A DNA stretch of 64,000 nt, from assembly GCA_009917555.1 (NCBI GenBank), contig QZDX01000001.1, positions 248,001 to 312,000 on the forward strand, given 5' to 3'. Shown here piece after piece: positions 46,734-55,739 of this stretch. The notes beneath the pieces are model-generated. The model was not told the DNA's origin and searched no databases. It saw only the letters and a program-made list of their open reading frames with translations. The DNA comes from a bacterium 1XD21-13 (GTDB taxonomy: Bacteria; Bacillota; Clostridia; Lachnospirales; Lachnospiraceae). Position numbers and translations under genes: made by a program. Numbering within the stretch: the first letter of the stretch is position 1; each line of letters begins with the position of its first letter.

Positions 46734-48236
46734 ATGGAACCAATTTTACAGGTAAAGAATATAAGCAAAACCTTCCCCGGCGTAAAGGCATTGTCAGACG
46801 TAGAGGCCGACTTCTATCCGGGTGAAGTACATACCCTGGTTGGCGAGAATGGTGCCGGAAAGTCCACGCTGATTAAGATTATTTCCGGCGTATATACACC
46901 GGACCCAGGCGGAAAGGTCATTTTTCAGGGAAAAGAGATGAATTTTACCGAGCCGGGTCAGGCGATTGATGCAGGGATTGCAGTAATCCACCAGGAACTG
47001 AGTATTGCCAAGGATCTGACAGTAGCCCAGAACGTATGGCTGGGCCGGGAAAAGAAAAAGAAAAACGGCCTTCTGGATAAGGCCAAGATGAATAAAGATA
47101 CCCAGGATATCCTGGACTTTATGAAGGTTGATTTGAAAGCAACAACCATTGCGGGGGAGCTTAACGCAGCCCAGCAGCAGATGGTTGAGATCGCAAAGGT
47201 TATTTCCCAGAATGCGAAGGTTGTCGTTATGGATGAGCCTACATCCTCCCTGTCCGAGCATGAGATTGACGCTCTGTTTGAACAGGTACGCATTTTGAAG
47301 AAGAATAATGTTGCAATTATATATATTACCCACCGTCTGAAGGAACTGACACAGATCTGCGAGCGGGTTACGGTGCTCCGTGACGGATGCAAGGTGGATA
47401 CCATGATGGTGGCGGATGTAACGGAGAAACAGATTGTTGCCAGCATGGTTGGACGTGAGATGGGAGACTACTACGATAAGCACGATCATGAGCAGGGAAA
47501 GGAAATGCTCCGGGTGGAAGGCCTTACGAGAGAGGGCGTATTCCGTGACATCAGCTTTACCGCTTATGCAGGAGAGATCCTGGGCTTTTCCGGCCTGGTA
47601 GGAGCGGGACGGACAGAGGTTATGGAGGCTATCTTCGGTGCAACTCCCATTGACTCCGGCAAGGTGTTTGTAAAAGGGGAAGAGGTGCACTTTAAGAATC
47701 CAAAGGAAGCGATTTCCCATAAGATCGGCCTGGTAACCGAGGATAGAAGAAGGACAGGACTTCTTCTGGAGAAAAATATCATTGAAAACACTTCTCTTCC
47801 GAGCCTTCCCTTCCATGCGAAGAAGATGGGCTTCGTGAATAAGGACTGGGAGAAGGAGCAGGCGCAGAAATATAAAGACAGCCTGAAGGTAAAGGCGCCG
47901 GATCTGCAGACGATATTGAGAACTCTGTCAGGAGGTAACCAGCAGAAGGTTATCCTGGGCAAGTGGCTTGCCGCAGATACGGAGATCCTGATTCTGGATG
48001 AGCCCACCAGAGGTATTGACGTAAATGCCCGTTCGGAGTTCTATGCATTGATGAATGACTTTGTGGAAGCGGGCGGAGCAATCATTATGATCTCATCAGA
48101 GATGCCTGAGGTGATTGGTATCGCCAACCGCGTACTTGTTATGCGTGAGGGCCGGATCAGCGGAGAGCTGACGGGCCAGGATATCAACGAGCAGAGCATT
48201 ATCAGTCTTGCAAGCATCACCAGTGATGCCAATTAA
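46734..48236 (+). CDS. Sugar ABC transporter ATPase with two nucleotide-binding domains (RbsA-like)
   Basis: A 500-residue fused ATPase. The first domain has Walker A GENGAGKST (37-45) and a degenerate signature LNAAQQQMVEIAK. The second has a degenerate P-loop GLVGAGRTEV and a good signature LSGGNQQKV, as usual in ribose-type importers where one site is weak. The start at 46734 (MEPILQVKNI) is preferred; an in-frame extension to 46647 would begin within the spacer after the hairpin. Confidence 0.94.
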   Translation: MEPILQVKNISKTFPGVKALSDVEADFYPGEVHTLVGENGAGKSTLIKIISGVYTPDPGGKVIFQGKEMNFTEPGQAIDAGIAVIHQELSIAKDLTVAQNVWLGREKKKKNGLLDKAKMNKDTQDILDFMKVDLKATTIAGELNAAQQQMVEIAKVISQNAKVVVMDEPTSSLSEHEIDALFEQVRILKKNNVAIIYITHRLKELTQICERVTVLRDGCKVDTMMVADVTEKQIVASMVGREMGDYYDKHDHEQGKEMLRVEGLTREGVFRDISFTAYAGEILGFSGLVGAGRTEVMEAIFGATPIDSGKVFVKGEEVHFKNPKEAISHKIGLVTEDRRRTGLLLEKNIIENTSLPSLPFHAKKMGFVNKDWEKEQAQKYKDSLKVKAPDLQTILRTLSGGNQQKVILGKWLAADTEILILDEPTRGIDVNARSEFYALMNDFVEAGGAIIMISSEMPEVIGIANRVLVMREGRISGELTGQDINEQSIISLASITSDAN

Positions 48237-48265
48237 GGAATTAGGAAAGTAGAGAGGATGTAAAA

Positions 48266-49252
48266 ATGGATAAGACGAGAGTGAAAAAGTTATTAAGTGA
48301 AAATATTGTGGTCGTTGTATTGATTTTACTTTGCATCGGGTTTGGTATTGCCAGTGACACATTCTTCAGTGCAAGAAATATCAGTAATATCCTGTCCCAG
48401 ATGTGTACCAATGCCCTTCTGGCATCCGGACTTACATATGTTATTATTCTTGGCGGTATTGATATTTCCGTTGGTTCCGTAGTGGCTGTAGCAGGTATCA
48501 TTGCTTCCTATGCAGGACTGCAGTTCCCAAACATGGGGATCCCCTTTGCTATGGTGCTTCTGATTGTCTGCGGTATTGTGGTAGGCCTTGTGTGCGGATT
48601 TATCAATGGTGCACTGATCGCTTATCTGGATGTTATTCCTATGATTTGTACCCTGTCAACTATGACTGCCCTGCGCGGCGTGGCATTCGTTATCACAGGC
48701 GGCCAGCCGGTTTACGGACTTCCCACATCCTTTGCGTTCTTAGGCGCAAGCCGTGTGTTCCCCACCGCAGGAATGCCGAACGGAGCAGTTCCGGTCGTTG
48801 TTATTTTCACCGTTATTGTAGTTGCGATTATGCATATCCTGCTGTCCCAGACCGTATTCGGACGCCATGTATTTGCGGTTGGAAGTAATAAGAATGTGGC
48901 TCACTTAAGCGGTATTGATGTGAGAAAAGTAACCTTTATCTGCCATGTGCTTTCTTCCGTAATGGCGGGTCTCTGTGGTGTTGTAATTGCTTCCAAGCTC
49001 CAGAATGGTCAGCCAAACTCCGGTCAGGGCTATGAGATGTTTGCGATTGCGTCTACGGTACTTGGAGGTACTTCTCTGGCAGGCGGATCCGGTTCCGTGG
49101 CCCGTGCTATGTTTGGCTGCGCGGTAATCGCCGTTATTAAGACGGGTATGGACCTTCTGCAGATTTATTCCTATTGGCAGAACGTAGTAATCGGTTGTAT
49201 AATTATCCTTGCAGTTGTATTAGACATGGCTCAGAAGAGAGGCAGAAATTAA
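48266..49252 (+). CDS. Sugar ABC transporter permease (RbsC-like)
   Basis: A 328-residue permease with about nine to ten membrane segments. The family motif region VGSNKNVAHLSGIDVRKVTF sits near residues 208-227 and GYEMFAIASTVLGGTSLAGG near residues 254-273. A single permease gene implies a homodimeric channel. It completes the importer with the binding protein and RbsA-like ATPase and lies 29 bases after the latter. Confidence 0.94.
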   Translation: MDKTRVKKLLSENIVVVVLILLCIGFGIASDTFFSARNISNILSQMCTNALLASGLTYVIILGGIDISVGSVVAVAGIIASYAGLQFPNMGIPFAMVLLIVCGIVVGLVCGFINGALIAYLDVIPMICTLSTMTALRGVAFVITGGQPVYGLPTSFAFLGASRVFPTAGMPNGAVPVVVIFTVIVVAIMHILLSQTVFGRHVFAVGSNKNVAHLSGIDVRKVTFICHVLSSVMAGLCGVVIASKLQNGQPNSGQGYEMFAIASTVLGGTSLAGGSGSVARAMFGCAVIAVIKTGMDLLQIYSYWQNVVIGCIIILAVVLDMAQKRGRN

Positions 49253-49277
49253 TAGAATTACAAGGAGTTTAAGAGGA

Positions 49278-50249
49278 ATGAGTCAATTTTACTTAATTAT
49301 GGATGTAGGAGGCACCAAGTCTACGGGAGCGCTCTTCACAAAGGACGGAGAACTGGTAGACGGGTACGCCCATGTAGTCCAGTCTCAGACCTATCACGGT
49401 GAGGAGGCCGTGTACCAGAATACCAGAAAGGTATTGGATGATGTCATTGCCCACTTTGGAATCTCAGTGGATGATGTTATTGGTATCGGTGTAGGCGCTC
49501 CGGGGCCTTTGGATCAGGAGAGAGGCGTGATTCTTGAGGCGCCCATGATGGGATGGAAAAATTTTCCTTTGGCGGAACGCCTTTCAAAGGATTATGGAAA
49601 GCCTACTCGGATTGACAATGACGGCAATCTGGGAGCTCTGGCGGAGCATCGCTGCGGCGAGGGAAGAGGCTTTGCCAATGTGATGTACATGACCATCAGT
49701 ACCGGCTGCGGAGGCGGTATCGTTATCAACAATCAGCTCTACCGCGGAAAGCACGGAGGCGCCGGGGAGGTGGGCCACGTGTCCATCGACCTTATGGGAA
49801 GGGCTTGTCCCTGCGGTTCTACCGGATGTGTGGAGATGTATGCCTCAGGCACGGCCATTGCCCGGCAGATGAAGGCCGATATGAAGGAAGGAAAGAAGAA
49901 CCTTGTCTTTGAGCTGGCCGATTACCAGGAGGAGAAGCTGAACGGACGGATACTGACACAGGCTGCGGAGATGGGTGATGCCTATGCCCTGGATCTCTAT
50001 CAGAAGGAAGGATATTATCTGGGCGTGGCACTTGCCAATTATTTCAATCTGTATGATCCCGATGTGATCGTCCTTGGAGGCGGAGTCACCAAGGCCAGAA
50101 CCTTCTTCCACAGAGAGATGGTGCGTGTCTGGAAGGAGCGCTGCCTGCAGCCGGTGGAGGAGAATCAGATTCGTTATTCCATACTGAACGATAGAGTGGT
50201 ATTGTACGGCGCATATTGCATGATTCATGACTATTTAACAAAATCATAG
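49278..50249 (+). CDS. ROK-family sugar kinase
   Basis: A 323-residue ROK kinase with the phosphate motif MDVGGTKSTGALF (residues 8-20), catalytic region IDNDGNLGALAEH and the zinc motif CPCGSTGCVE. ROK kinases phosphorylate hexoses such as glucose, fructose, allose or N-acetylmannosamine at C6. It follows the permease by 25 bases, which fits kinase action on the imported sugar. Confidence 0.9.
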   Translation: MSQFYLIMDVGGTKSTGALFTKDGELVDGYAHVVQSQTYHGEEAVYQNTRKVLDDVIAHFGISVDDVIGIGVGAPGPLDQERGVILEAPMMGWKNFPLAERLSKDYGKPTRIDNDGNLGALAEHRCGEGRGFANVMYMTISTGCGGGIVINNQLYRGKHGGAGEVGHVSIDLMGRACPCGSTGCVEMYASGTAIARQMKADMKEGKKNLVFELADYQEEKLNGRILTQAAEMGDAYALDLYQKEGYYLGVALANYFNLYDPDVIVLGGGVTKARTFFHREMVRVWKERCLQPVEENQIRYSILNDRVVLYGAYCMIHDYLTKS

Positions 50250-50267
50250 CTTACATAGAATTAAAAA

Positions 50268-50307
50268 GCGGCACCCAAACAACGAGATCTTTTGGTTTGG
50301 GTGTTGC
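50268..50307. repeat. Intercistronic hairpin between the ROK kinase and the aldolase
   Basis: GCGGCACCCAAAC (50268-50280) pairs with GTTTGGGTGTTGC (50295-50307). It is followed by A, not T, so it is unlikely to terminate plus transcripts. An RNA processing or stabilising role is an inference. Confidence 0.55.
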
Positions 50308-50330
50308 AAAAAAGGAATGGGAGACTTAAA

Positions 50331-51206
50331 ATGAGTTTAGTAACATTAAAAGAAATTCTTGCAGGAACCAGAGAAAATCATTATGCGGTAGGAGCGTTTA
50401 ACTTCAGCTGCCCGGAGGATGCGGAAGGAATTATCATGGCAGGTGTGGAGAAGCAGGCACCGGTGATCCTTATGGTATCCATGAACGCGCTGAAGTACAA
50501 TGGTTTAAAGGCAACCATAGGTATGATAAAGGGTATGGCAGAGGCCGTAGATATACCCGTATGCCTGCATCTTGACCATGCTACGGATTACGATCTGATC
50601 AAAGAATGTATTCGCGAGGGCTTCACCTCGGTTATGATTGACGCGTCCAAGAAGCCCTACGAGGAAAATATTGCGGATACTAAGATGATCGTGGAATATG
50701 CCAAAGAATATGGCTGCTCCGTAGAGGCAGAACTTGGCATGCTGGGCGGAAGAGAGGAAAATGTAGTAGTGGAGGATTCCTCCGCAGCTATGACCAATCC
50801 GGAGGATGTTCCGCGCTTTGTGGAGGAGACCGGAATTGACGCCCTGGCGGTAGCCATTGGAACGGCTCACGGCTTTTACAAGGCAGAGCCGAAGCTTGAC
50901 TTTGAGCGTCTGGAGAAGATCACAAAGCTTACGGACTGCCCGCTGGTGCTTCACGGCGGTACAGGTGTTCCGGAGGCAGATTTCCGCAGATGCGTTCAGA
51001 TGGGAATGAGCAAAATTAACTATGGTACTGCGATTAAATCTGTGTTTGTGGGAGCCGTAGCAGCCGTGGCAGCTGAGGAAGCAGCCAAGGAGCCCGGAAA
51101 GCAGGATCCGAGAAATCTCTTGAGACCGGCGAAAAAGGCAGTTGCCGAGCATGTTGGAGAAAAAATCGACATCTACGGCAGCACCGGCAAGGCAAACAAA
51201 AACTAA
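50331..51206 (+). CDS. Class II fructose-bisphosphate/ketose-phosphate aldolase
   Basis: A 291-residue zinc aldolase. Zinc ligands are seen in CLHLDHATD (near 83), IGTAHGF and VLHGGTG, and the substrate loop includes SKINYGTAIK. This subgroup includes fructose-, tagatose- and sorbose/allulose-bisphosphate aldolases, so the exact ketose is uncertain. The start at 50331 is set by GGGAG; an in-frame extension to 50292 would begin in the hairpin. It would make triose phosphates from the island's sugar. Confidence 0.9.
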   Translation: MSLVTLKEILAGTRENHYAVGAFNFSCPEDAEGIIMAGVEKQAPVILMVSMNALKYNGLKATIGMIKGMAEAVDIPVCLHLDHATDYDLIKECIREGFTSVMIDASKKPYEENIADTKMIVEYAKEYGCSVEAELGMLGGREENVVVEDSSAAMTNPEDVPRFVEETGIDALAVAIGTAHGFYKAEPKLDFERLEKITKLTDCPLVLHGGTGVPEADFRRCVQMGMSKINYGTAIKSVFVGAVAAVAAEEAAKEPGKQDPRNLLRPAKKAVAEHVGEKIDIYGSTGKANKN

Positions 51207-51207
51207 C

Positions 51208-51334
51208 GGTAAAGTCACAAAGGCGCACGAGAGGAACTTTCATGAGTGCCCTTTCGAATGAAAGTTTCTCTCATTACATGTGCGCCGAAGTGACTTTACC
51301 CTTTAGCGCTGTTGCGCAGCAACTTTAATAGGAG
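51208..51334 (+). repeat. Compound hairpin element, copy E, ending in the VOC gene ribosome-binding site
   Basis: Three nested stems: GGTAAAGTCAC/GTGACTTTACC (51208-51218 with 51290-51300), GGCGCAC/GTGCGCC, and GAGAGGAACTTTCAT with ATGAAAGTTTCTCTC. A short linker follows, then GTTGC-GCA-GCAAC and TTTAATAGGAGG. The small hairpin is the covarying form of the one in copies C and D. The last 45 bases match copy D. Confidence 0.88.
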
Positions 51335-51344
51335 GAATTGCAGC

Positions 51345-51743
51345 ATGAAATTGATGGATTACGTAACCGGAATTCAGCACATTGGAATTCCAACCAATGA
51401 TTTGGAAGCAACAAAAGAATTCTACATAGGCCTTGGCTTTGAGGTGGTTCATGAGACCATTAACAAGAGCGGCGGAAACATTCCGGTAGCCTTTCTGCAG
51501 GCCGGCGATATTCTCATCGAGACCTATGAGAATAAGGCTGCGGCTATGAAAAGAGGAGCTATCGATCATCTCGCATTGAACGTACCGGATATTGAGCCGG
51601 TATACGCTCTTGCCAAGGAGAAGGGCTATCATTTCCTGGAGAGCGATGAGATTGTATTTCTGCCTTTCTGGGAGAACGGCATCCGCTATTTTCTCATAGA
51701 AGGACCCAATAAAGAGCCTATCGAATTTTTGCAGAAGCTGTAA
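51345..51743 (+). CDS. VOC-family (glyoxalase-fold) protein
   Basis: A 132-residue single-unit VOC protein: GIQHIGIPTNDLEATKEFYIGLGFE at the N terminus, IDHLALNVPD in the middle and EPIEFLQKL at the end, giving His and Glu metal ligands. Families include glyoxalase, isomerases and dioxygenases; the substrate is unknown. Within the island it may act as a lyase, isomerase or mutarotase on the sugar or its breakdown product. The start at 51345 uses the GGAGG supplied by copy E. Confidence 0.85.
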   Translation: MKLMDYVTGIQHIGIPTNDLEATKEFYIGLGFEVVHETINKSGGNIPVAFLQAGDILIETYENKAAAMKRGAIDHLALNVPDIEPVYALAKEKGYHFLESDEIVFLPFWENGIRYFLIEGPNKEPIEFLQKL

Positions 51744-51752
51744 GGAGGCAGA

Positions 51753-52691
51753 ATGGGAAAAGTATGGACCATGGGCGAGCTTCTGGTGGAAGTGATGCGC
51801 CCGGAAGAGAATATGGAGTTTCATGAATCCCTCACCTTTAAGGGGCCCTATGCAAGCGGTTCCTCAGGGATCTTTATCAGAACGGCAGCTAGAATGGGAG
51901 CGGAGGCCGGTATCATCTCCGGTGTGGGAAAGGATGGCTTTGGAAAGTGCATTCTGGATCATCTGAAGGCAGACGGCGTGGATGTAAGCTATGTACTGGA
52001 AAGTGAGCGGGGCTCCACAGGTGTGGCCTTTGTTATGTATTACTCAAATGGAGATCGGAAGTTCATCTTCCACTGGGATCACACGCCTGCTGTGGAGGCA
52101 AAGATGCCGGATGTATCCAAGATGGGAGACGTAAGCTTTTTCCACATGATGGGCTGTGCCCTGACCTCCAGCAAGCCTTATGCCAAAGAGATCGTGAAGA
52201 CCATGCATGGAATGAAGGAGCGGGGAGCTAAGATTTCCTTTGACCCCAATATTCGTGAGGAGCATATGAAGGAAGCGGAGGACTATGCCATTATTCAAGA
52301 GGTGGTAGGCGCAACCAATGTGTTTATGCCCGGCGTATCCGAGCTTAAGCTGGTGACGGGAGAAAATGACGTCGAGAAGGCAGTTAAGAAGTGCTTTGAA
52401 TATTCGGATATGGAGATTGTGGTACTGAAGAATGGTTCCAAGGGGTCTACCGTATATACCCGCGATAGTCATTTTGACATGGGTGCGTACCCGGTACAGG
52501 CCGTAGATGCCACAGGCGCAGGCGACAGCTTTGACGGAGCGTTTATTGCTTCTCTGGCGCTGGGCCGTTCTCTGGAGGAGGCGGCTAAGGCAGGGGCAGC
52601 GGCAGGAGCTCTGAATGCGGCAGCCTTTGGCCCCATGGAGGGAGACATTTCTCCGGAAACCGTAGCAGCCATGATTACAAAAAATTCTTAA
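51753..52691 (+). CDS. PfkB-family carbohydrate kinase (2-keto-3-deoxygluconate-kinase-like)
   Basis: A 312-residue ribokinase-fold kinase. The PfkB signature 2 DATGAGDSFDGAF lies near residues 251-263, with the catalytic Asp in GAGDS. The N-terminal segment MGELLVEVMRP resembles KDG and fructokinase-like members. It is nine bases after the VOC gene with GGAGG upstream. With the aldolase and the second PfkB gene it could add the second phosphate or act on a ketose. Confidence 0.88.
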   Translation: MGKVWTMGELLVEVMRPEENMEFHESLTFKGPYASGSSGIFIRTAARMGAEAGIISGVGKDGFGKCILDHLKADGVDVSYVLESERGSTGVAFVMYYSNGDRKFIFHWDHTPAVEAKMPDVSKMGDVSFFHMMGCALTSSKPYAKEIVKTMHGMKERGAKISFDPNIREEHMKEAEDYAIIQEVVGATNVFMPGVSELKLVTGENDVEKAVKKCFEYSDMEIVVLKNGSKGSTVYTRDSHFDMGAYPVQAVDATGAGDSFDGAFIASLALGRSLEEAAKAGAAAGALNAAAFGPMEGDISPETVAAMITKNS

Positions 52692-52740
52692 GCGAGCCTA
52701 TGCTATAAGAGCGAATGGAATAGATAAAAGGTGAAAAAGC

Positions 52741-52766
52741 AGCCGCCGAACAGATACTCGGCGGCT
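52741..52766 (+). terminator. Hairpin between the two halves of the island
   Basis: AGCCGCCGA (52741-52749) pairs perfectly with TCGGCGGCT (52758-52766); the tail TGCTTT is only moderately T-rich. A possible operon boundary or partial terminator. Confidence 0.55.
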
Positions 52767-52799
52767 TGCTTTAAAAGAGTGAAAGTGTGGTGAAAAGCG

Positions 52800-53420
52800 G
52801 TGAGTACCTTAGGGAATCCCAAAACCATGATCATAGTTACAGGAGGTCCGGGAACAGGAAAAAGCTATACGGCCGCTAAAATTGAGGAGTGTATAGAGGG
52901 TCTTGAGAAGCTTTCCTTTGATGGAGTGAAGGAGAAGAACTGGGATACCTTTGGCTTTGATAACAAAAAGCAAAAGACAGCCCTGAATGAATTTTCTCTG
53001 GAGGAGTTTTATCTTCATGTGCGCAAGGCCATGAGGAATTCCAAGACACTTCTGCTGGAATATCCGTTTTATCAATACCATAAGCCCCGCCTTCAGGAGC
53101 TGGCAGAGGAGTACGGCTACCATGTAATTACCGTATATTTATATGGAGATACTCAGACCGTCTACCAGCGCAGTGTGAAAAGAGATCATGGGGGAAAGAG
53201 ACATCCGGGTCATTTAACAGACCGCTATCACATAGAGGATCAGACGGGGGGAGGCCCCACGGCTGTGGATGCCATACCTGATTACGAGGGCTTTTGCAAA
53301 TGGATGCGGGAACGCAATTATGATATCCGTCTTGGACATACCATTGCTGTTGATGTGACGGATTTTACAAAAATAAATTACGACGAAATCATAGAGGAGA
53401 TCCGACAGTGGTCTTCATAG
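52800..53420 (+). CDS. P-loop nucleotide kinase-like protein
   Basis: A 206-residue protein with Walker A GGPGTGKSYT (about 15-24), a lid-like region HGGKRHPGHLTDRYHIEDQ rich in His/Arg, and a possible Walker B at LLLEYPF. It resembles AAA_33/zeta-toxin-like or uridine-kinase-like small-molecule kinases, without a clear family match. GTG at 52800 is the likely start, though an ATG at 52827 just before the P-loop is possible, since neither has a good ribosome-binding site. Its place among sugar kinases suggests a sugar or nucleoside substrate. Confidence 0.6.
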   Translation: MSTLGNPKTMIIVTGGPGTGKSYTAAKIEECIEGLEKLSFDGVKEKNWDTFGFDNKKQKTALNEFSLEEFYLHVRKAMRNSKTLLLEYPFYQYHKPRLQELAEEYGYHVITVYLYGDTQTVYQRSVKRDHGGKRHPGHLTDRYHIEDQTGGGPTAVDAIPDYEGFCKWMRERNYDIRLGHTIAVDVTDFTKINYDEIIEEIRQWSS

Positions 53421-53439
53421 AGAGAATAGGAGAGATAAA

Positions 53440-54372
53440 GTGCTGGATCTGTATAGTATTGGTGAGATGGTCATTGACTTTATACCGGGGGCGGAGGCAG
53501 GAAGCTATGTGCGCAATGCGGGAGGCGCCCCGGCCAATGTAGCCATTGCCATGGCCAGAAATGGCTTGAAAACAGGCATGTGCTGCAGTGTAGGGGCCGA
53601 TGATTTCGGCCGCTTTCTGATAAAGACCCTGGAGGAAAATCAGGTGCGCTGTTTAAAGCCGGAGCTGTGCGAGAATGCCATTACAACCATGGCCTTTGTA
53701 AGCCTGGCGGAGAATGGTGAGCGAAGCTTTACCTTTGCCCGGAAGCCGGGAGCAGACATGTTTCTTACGGAGGAGGATGTGAAGGAGGAGGATATTCGGG
53801 AATCCTGTATTGTACATGCAGGCTCCTGTTCCCTGTCCGCGCCTCCGGCATCTGAGGCTACCGTGAGGGCCTTGAAGCTTGGTCATGAGCACCAAAAGCT
53901 GGTTAGCTTTGATGTAAACTATCGGAACCTCATGTGGAAGGATGACCAGGAGGCATGTGGAAAAGTCGTGATGGATCTGCTGCCCTATGTGGATATCCTG
54001 AAAATTTCCGAGGAAGAAGTGGATATGGTAGGCGGTGAGGAGGGACTGTTCCGGCTTATGGAACGCTGTTCTCTGTCACTGATTGTTGAGACCTTGGGAT
54101 CTGCGGGAGCAAAATGCTATTTTGACGGTCAAATATTGACAGTTGAGGGTCGGAAGGCCAAGGCTGTGGATGCCACAGGTGCAGGGGACGCCTTTTGGGG
54201 AGGATTTTTATCCAGCCTGCGTTTGCAGGGCGTGGAGCGGACCAAGGATCTGACGGCTGAAAAAATCAGGGCAGCTCTTCAATATGGGAATACGGCAGGA
54301 TGGATCTGCGTGCAGCATAAAGGGGCCATTTCCTCCCTTCCCACCAGAGAGGAGATTGAGAAACATCTTTAA
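53440..54372 (+). CDS. PfkB-family fructokinase-like kinase
   Basis: A 310-residue kinase beginning MLDLYSIGEMVIDFIPG with GGAPANVAIAMARNGLKTG, typical of fructokinase (ScrK-like) members, and signature 2 DATGAGDAFWGGFL. The product would be a ketose 6-phosphate. The start is GTG with ATAGGAGAG upstream, 20 bases after the P-loop gene. Together with the lyxose-isomerase-type protein it could take an aldose through its ketose to a ketose phosphate. Confidence 0.88.
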   Translation: MLDLYSIGEMVIDFIPGAEAGSYVRNAGGAPANVAIAMARNGLKTGMCCSVGADDFGRFLIKTLEENQVRCLKPELCENAITTMAFVSLAENGERSFTFARKPGADMFLTEEDVKEEDIRESCIVHAGSCSLSAPPASEATVRALKLGHEHQKLVSFDVNYRNLMWKDDQEACGKVVMDLLPYVDILKISEEEVDMVGGEEGLFRLMERCSLSLIVETLGSAGAKCYFDGQILTVEGRKAKAVDATGAGDAFWGGFLSSLRLQGVERTKDLTAEKIRAALQYGNTAGWICVQHKGAISSLPTREEIEKHL

Positions 54373-54401
54373 GCTTCGGAAAAGAAAAGGAGGATGGAGC
54401 A

Positions 54402-55097
54402 ATGAGCAGCTTATGGCAGGAGAAATGCGTGATATCACCATCACTGATTTGCCTGGATATGTGTAATCTGGAAAGCCAGATGCAGATTCTGAAGGCTCAG
54501 GGAATTCGGGCTGTCCATGTGGATATTCTGGATGGCTATTTCAGCCCCAGTATGCCCCTTGGACTTGACACGGTTCGGCAGCTTCGGAGGAAAACGGATC
54601 TGGAATTTGACTGCCATGTGATGGCAAAGGAGCCGGATTACTTTGTAGATGAGCTTTTGGACATTGGTGTTCAGCAGCTGGTCTTTCACGCGGAGACAGC
54701 GGATCATTTGGACGGTATGTTGAACCGGATTCATGCAAAGGGTGTCCGGGCCGGTGTGGCCTTGAAGCCAGGAACACCGCTCTCCGTATTGGAATATGTG
54801 CTGGAGAAATGTGATACGGTGCTTTTGATGCTGATCAATCCGGGATATGCCTTTGTAAAGGCGGAAAGCCAGGTTCCCTATGGGGCCCGGAAGATTCGGG
54901 AGCTTCGGGATATGATTGAGAAACGGGGGCTGGATACAAAGATTGAGATTGACGGAAGAATTTCTCCGGACAATATCAGAACCTATGGAAAGGGTGATGT
55001 GGACATCTTTGTTACCGGCAGCACCTGTATCAAGGTAGATGACATGGAGAACAGTCTGAGGAGGCTTGCGGAGCTTCGGTCAGAGGTCTGTGGATGA
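54402..55097 (+). CDS. Ribulose-phosphate 3-epimerase family protein (allulose-6-phosphate epimerase-like)
   Basis: A 231-residue TIM barrel. ISPSLICLDMCNLE opens the fold, VHVDILDGYFSPSMPLG carries a metal-binding His and Asp, FDCHVMAKEPD a further His, and IEIDGRISPDN the catalytic Asp. Family members epimerise C3 of ribulose 5-phosphate or, as in E. coli AlsE, allulose 6-phosphate to fructose 6-phosphate. The sugar-island context favours the AlsE-like option, but this is inference. AAAGGAGG precedes the ATG. Confidence 0.85.
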   Translation: MSSLWQEKCVISPSLICLDMCNLESQMQILKAQGIRAVHVDILDGYFSPSMPLGLDTVRQLRRKTDLEFDCHVMAKEPDYFVDELLDIGVQQLVFHAETADHLDGMLNRIHAKGVRAGVALKPGTPLSVLEYVLEKCDTVLLMLINPGYAFVKAESQVPYGARKIRELRDMIEKRGLDTKIEIDGRISPDNIRTYGKGDVDIFVTGSTCIKVDDMENSLRRLAELRSEVCG

Positions 55098-55128
55098 CAG
55101 CCTGCAAATGCCGGAAGGAGGAAAAACA

Positions 55129-55701
55129 ATGAGCAGCTTTAAGGAAGAGTATCAAAAAACCTGTGAGGAGGTGCTGGATGAGCTGGGCCGAACCCTGGCC
55201 AGTGTGGACCCGGAGTCCCTGGAGCGCCTCTGTGACGAAATATTTAAGGCGGATCAGGTATTTTTTGTAGGAGTGGGAAGAGTGCTGTTAGCCCTGCAGT
55301 GTGTGTGTAAACGGCTGGCGCATCTGGGCATTAAAACCCACTATGTAGGAGAGATTACGGAACCGGCCATTACGGACAAGGATCTGCTGATTGTGGGAAG
55401 CGGCAGCGGAATGTCCCTGTTTCCCTTGGGAATTGCAAAGAAGGCCCATACAATCGGGGCAAGAATTGTACATATTGGCTCCAATCCCAACAGTGATATG
55501 AAGGAGCTCTGTGAGTTCATGGTGCGGATTCCGGTGCGGACAAAGTTTTATCTGGAGGATGAGATTGATTCCTGCCAGCCAATGACATCCCTGTTTGAGC
55601 AGTCCGTTCTGCTGCTGGGTGATGTGCTTGCAAAAATGATCATTGAGAGAAGGCAGCTTGATATGAAGGGCCTGTGGCAGTATCATGCCAATCTGGAGTA
55701 A
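55129..55701 (+). CDS. SIS-domain sugar-phosphate isomerase (6-phospho-3-hexuloisomerase-like)
   Basis: A 190-residue SIS domain protein: VFFVGVGRVLLALQ and LLIVGSGSGMSLFPLGIAKKA mark the sugar-phosphate binding loops. Length and sequence fit the HxlB/6-phospho-3-hexuloisomerase group, which interconverts hexulose 6-phosphates. It starts with GGAAGGAGG upstream, just after the epimerase gene. Paired with the epimerase it offers a route from an unusual hexose phosphate to fructose 6-phosphate. Confidence 0.85.
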   Translation: MSSFKEEYQKTCEEVLDELGRTLASVDPESLERLCDEIFKADQVFFVGVGRVLLALQCVCKRLAHLGIKTHYVGEITEPAITDKDLLIVGSGSGMSLFPLGIAKKAHTIGARIVHIGSNPNSDMKELCEFMVRIPVRTKFYLEDEIDSCQPMTSLFEQSVLLLGDVLAKMIIERRQLDMKGLWQYHANLE

Positions 55702-55739
55702 AATTCAGTAAGCCTTCAGAACCGGAACAGGGGGTACCT

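Noticed and set aside
53420-53439. Sixth copy of the repeat element before the fructokinase-like gene
   Set aside because: Only the eight bases AATAGGAG are shared; no hairpin lies upstream.
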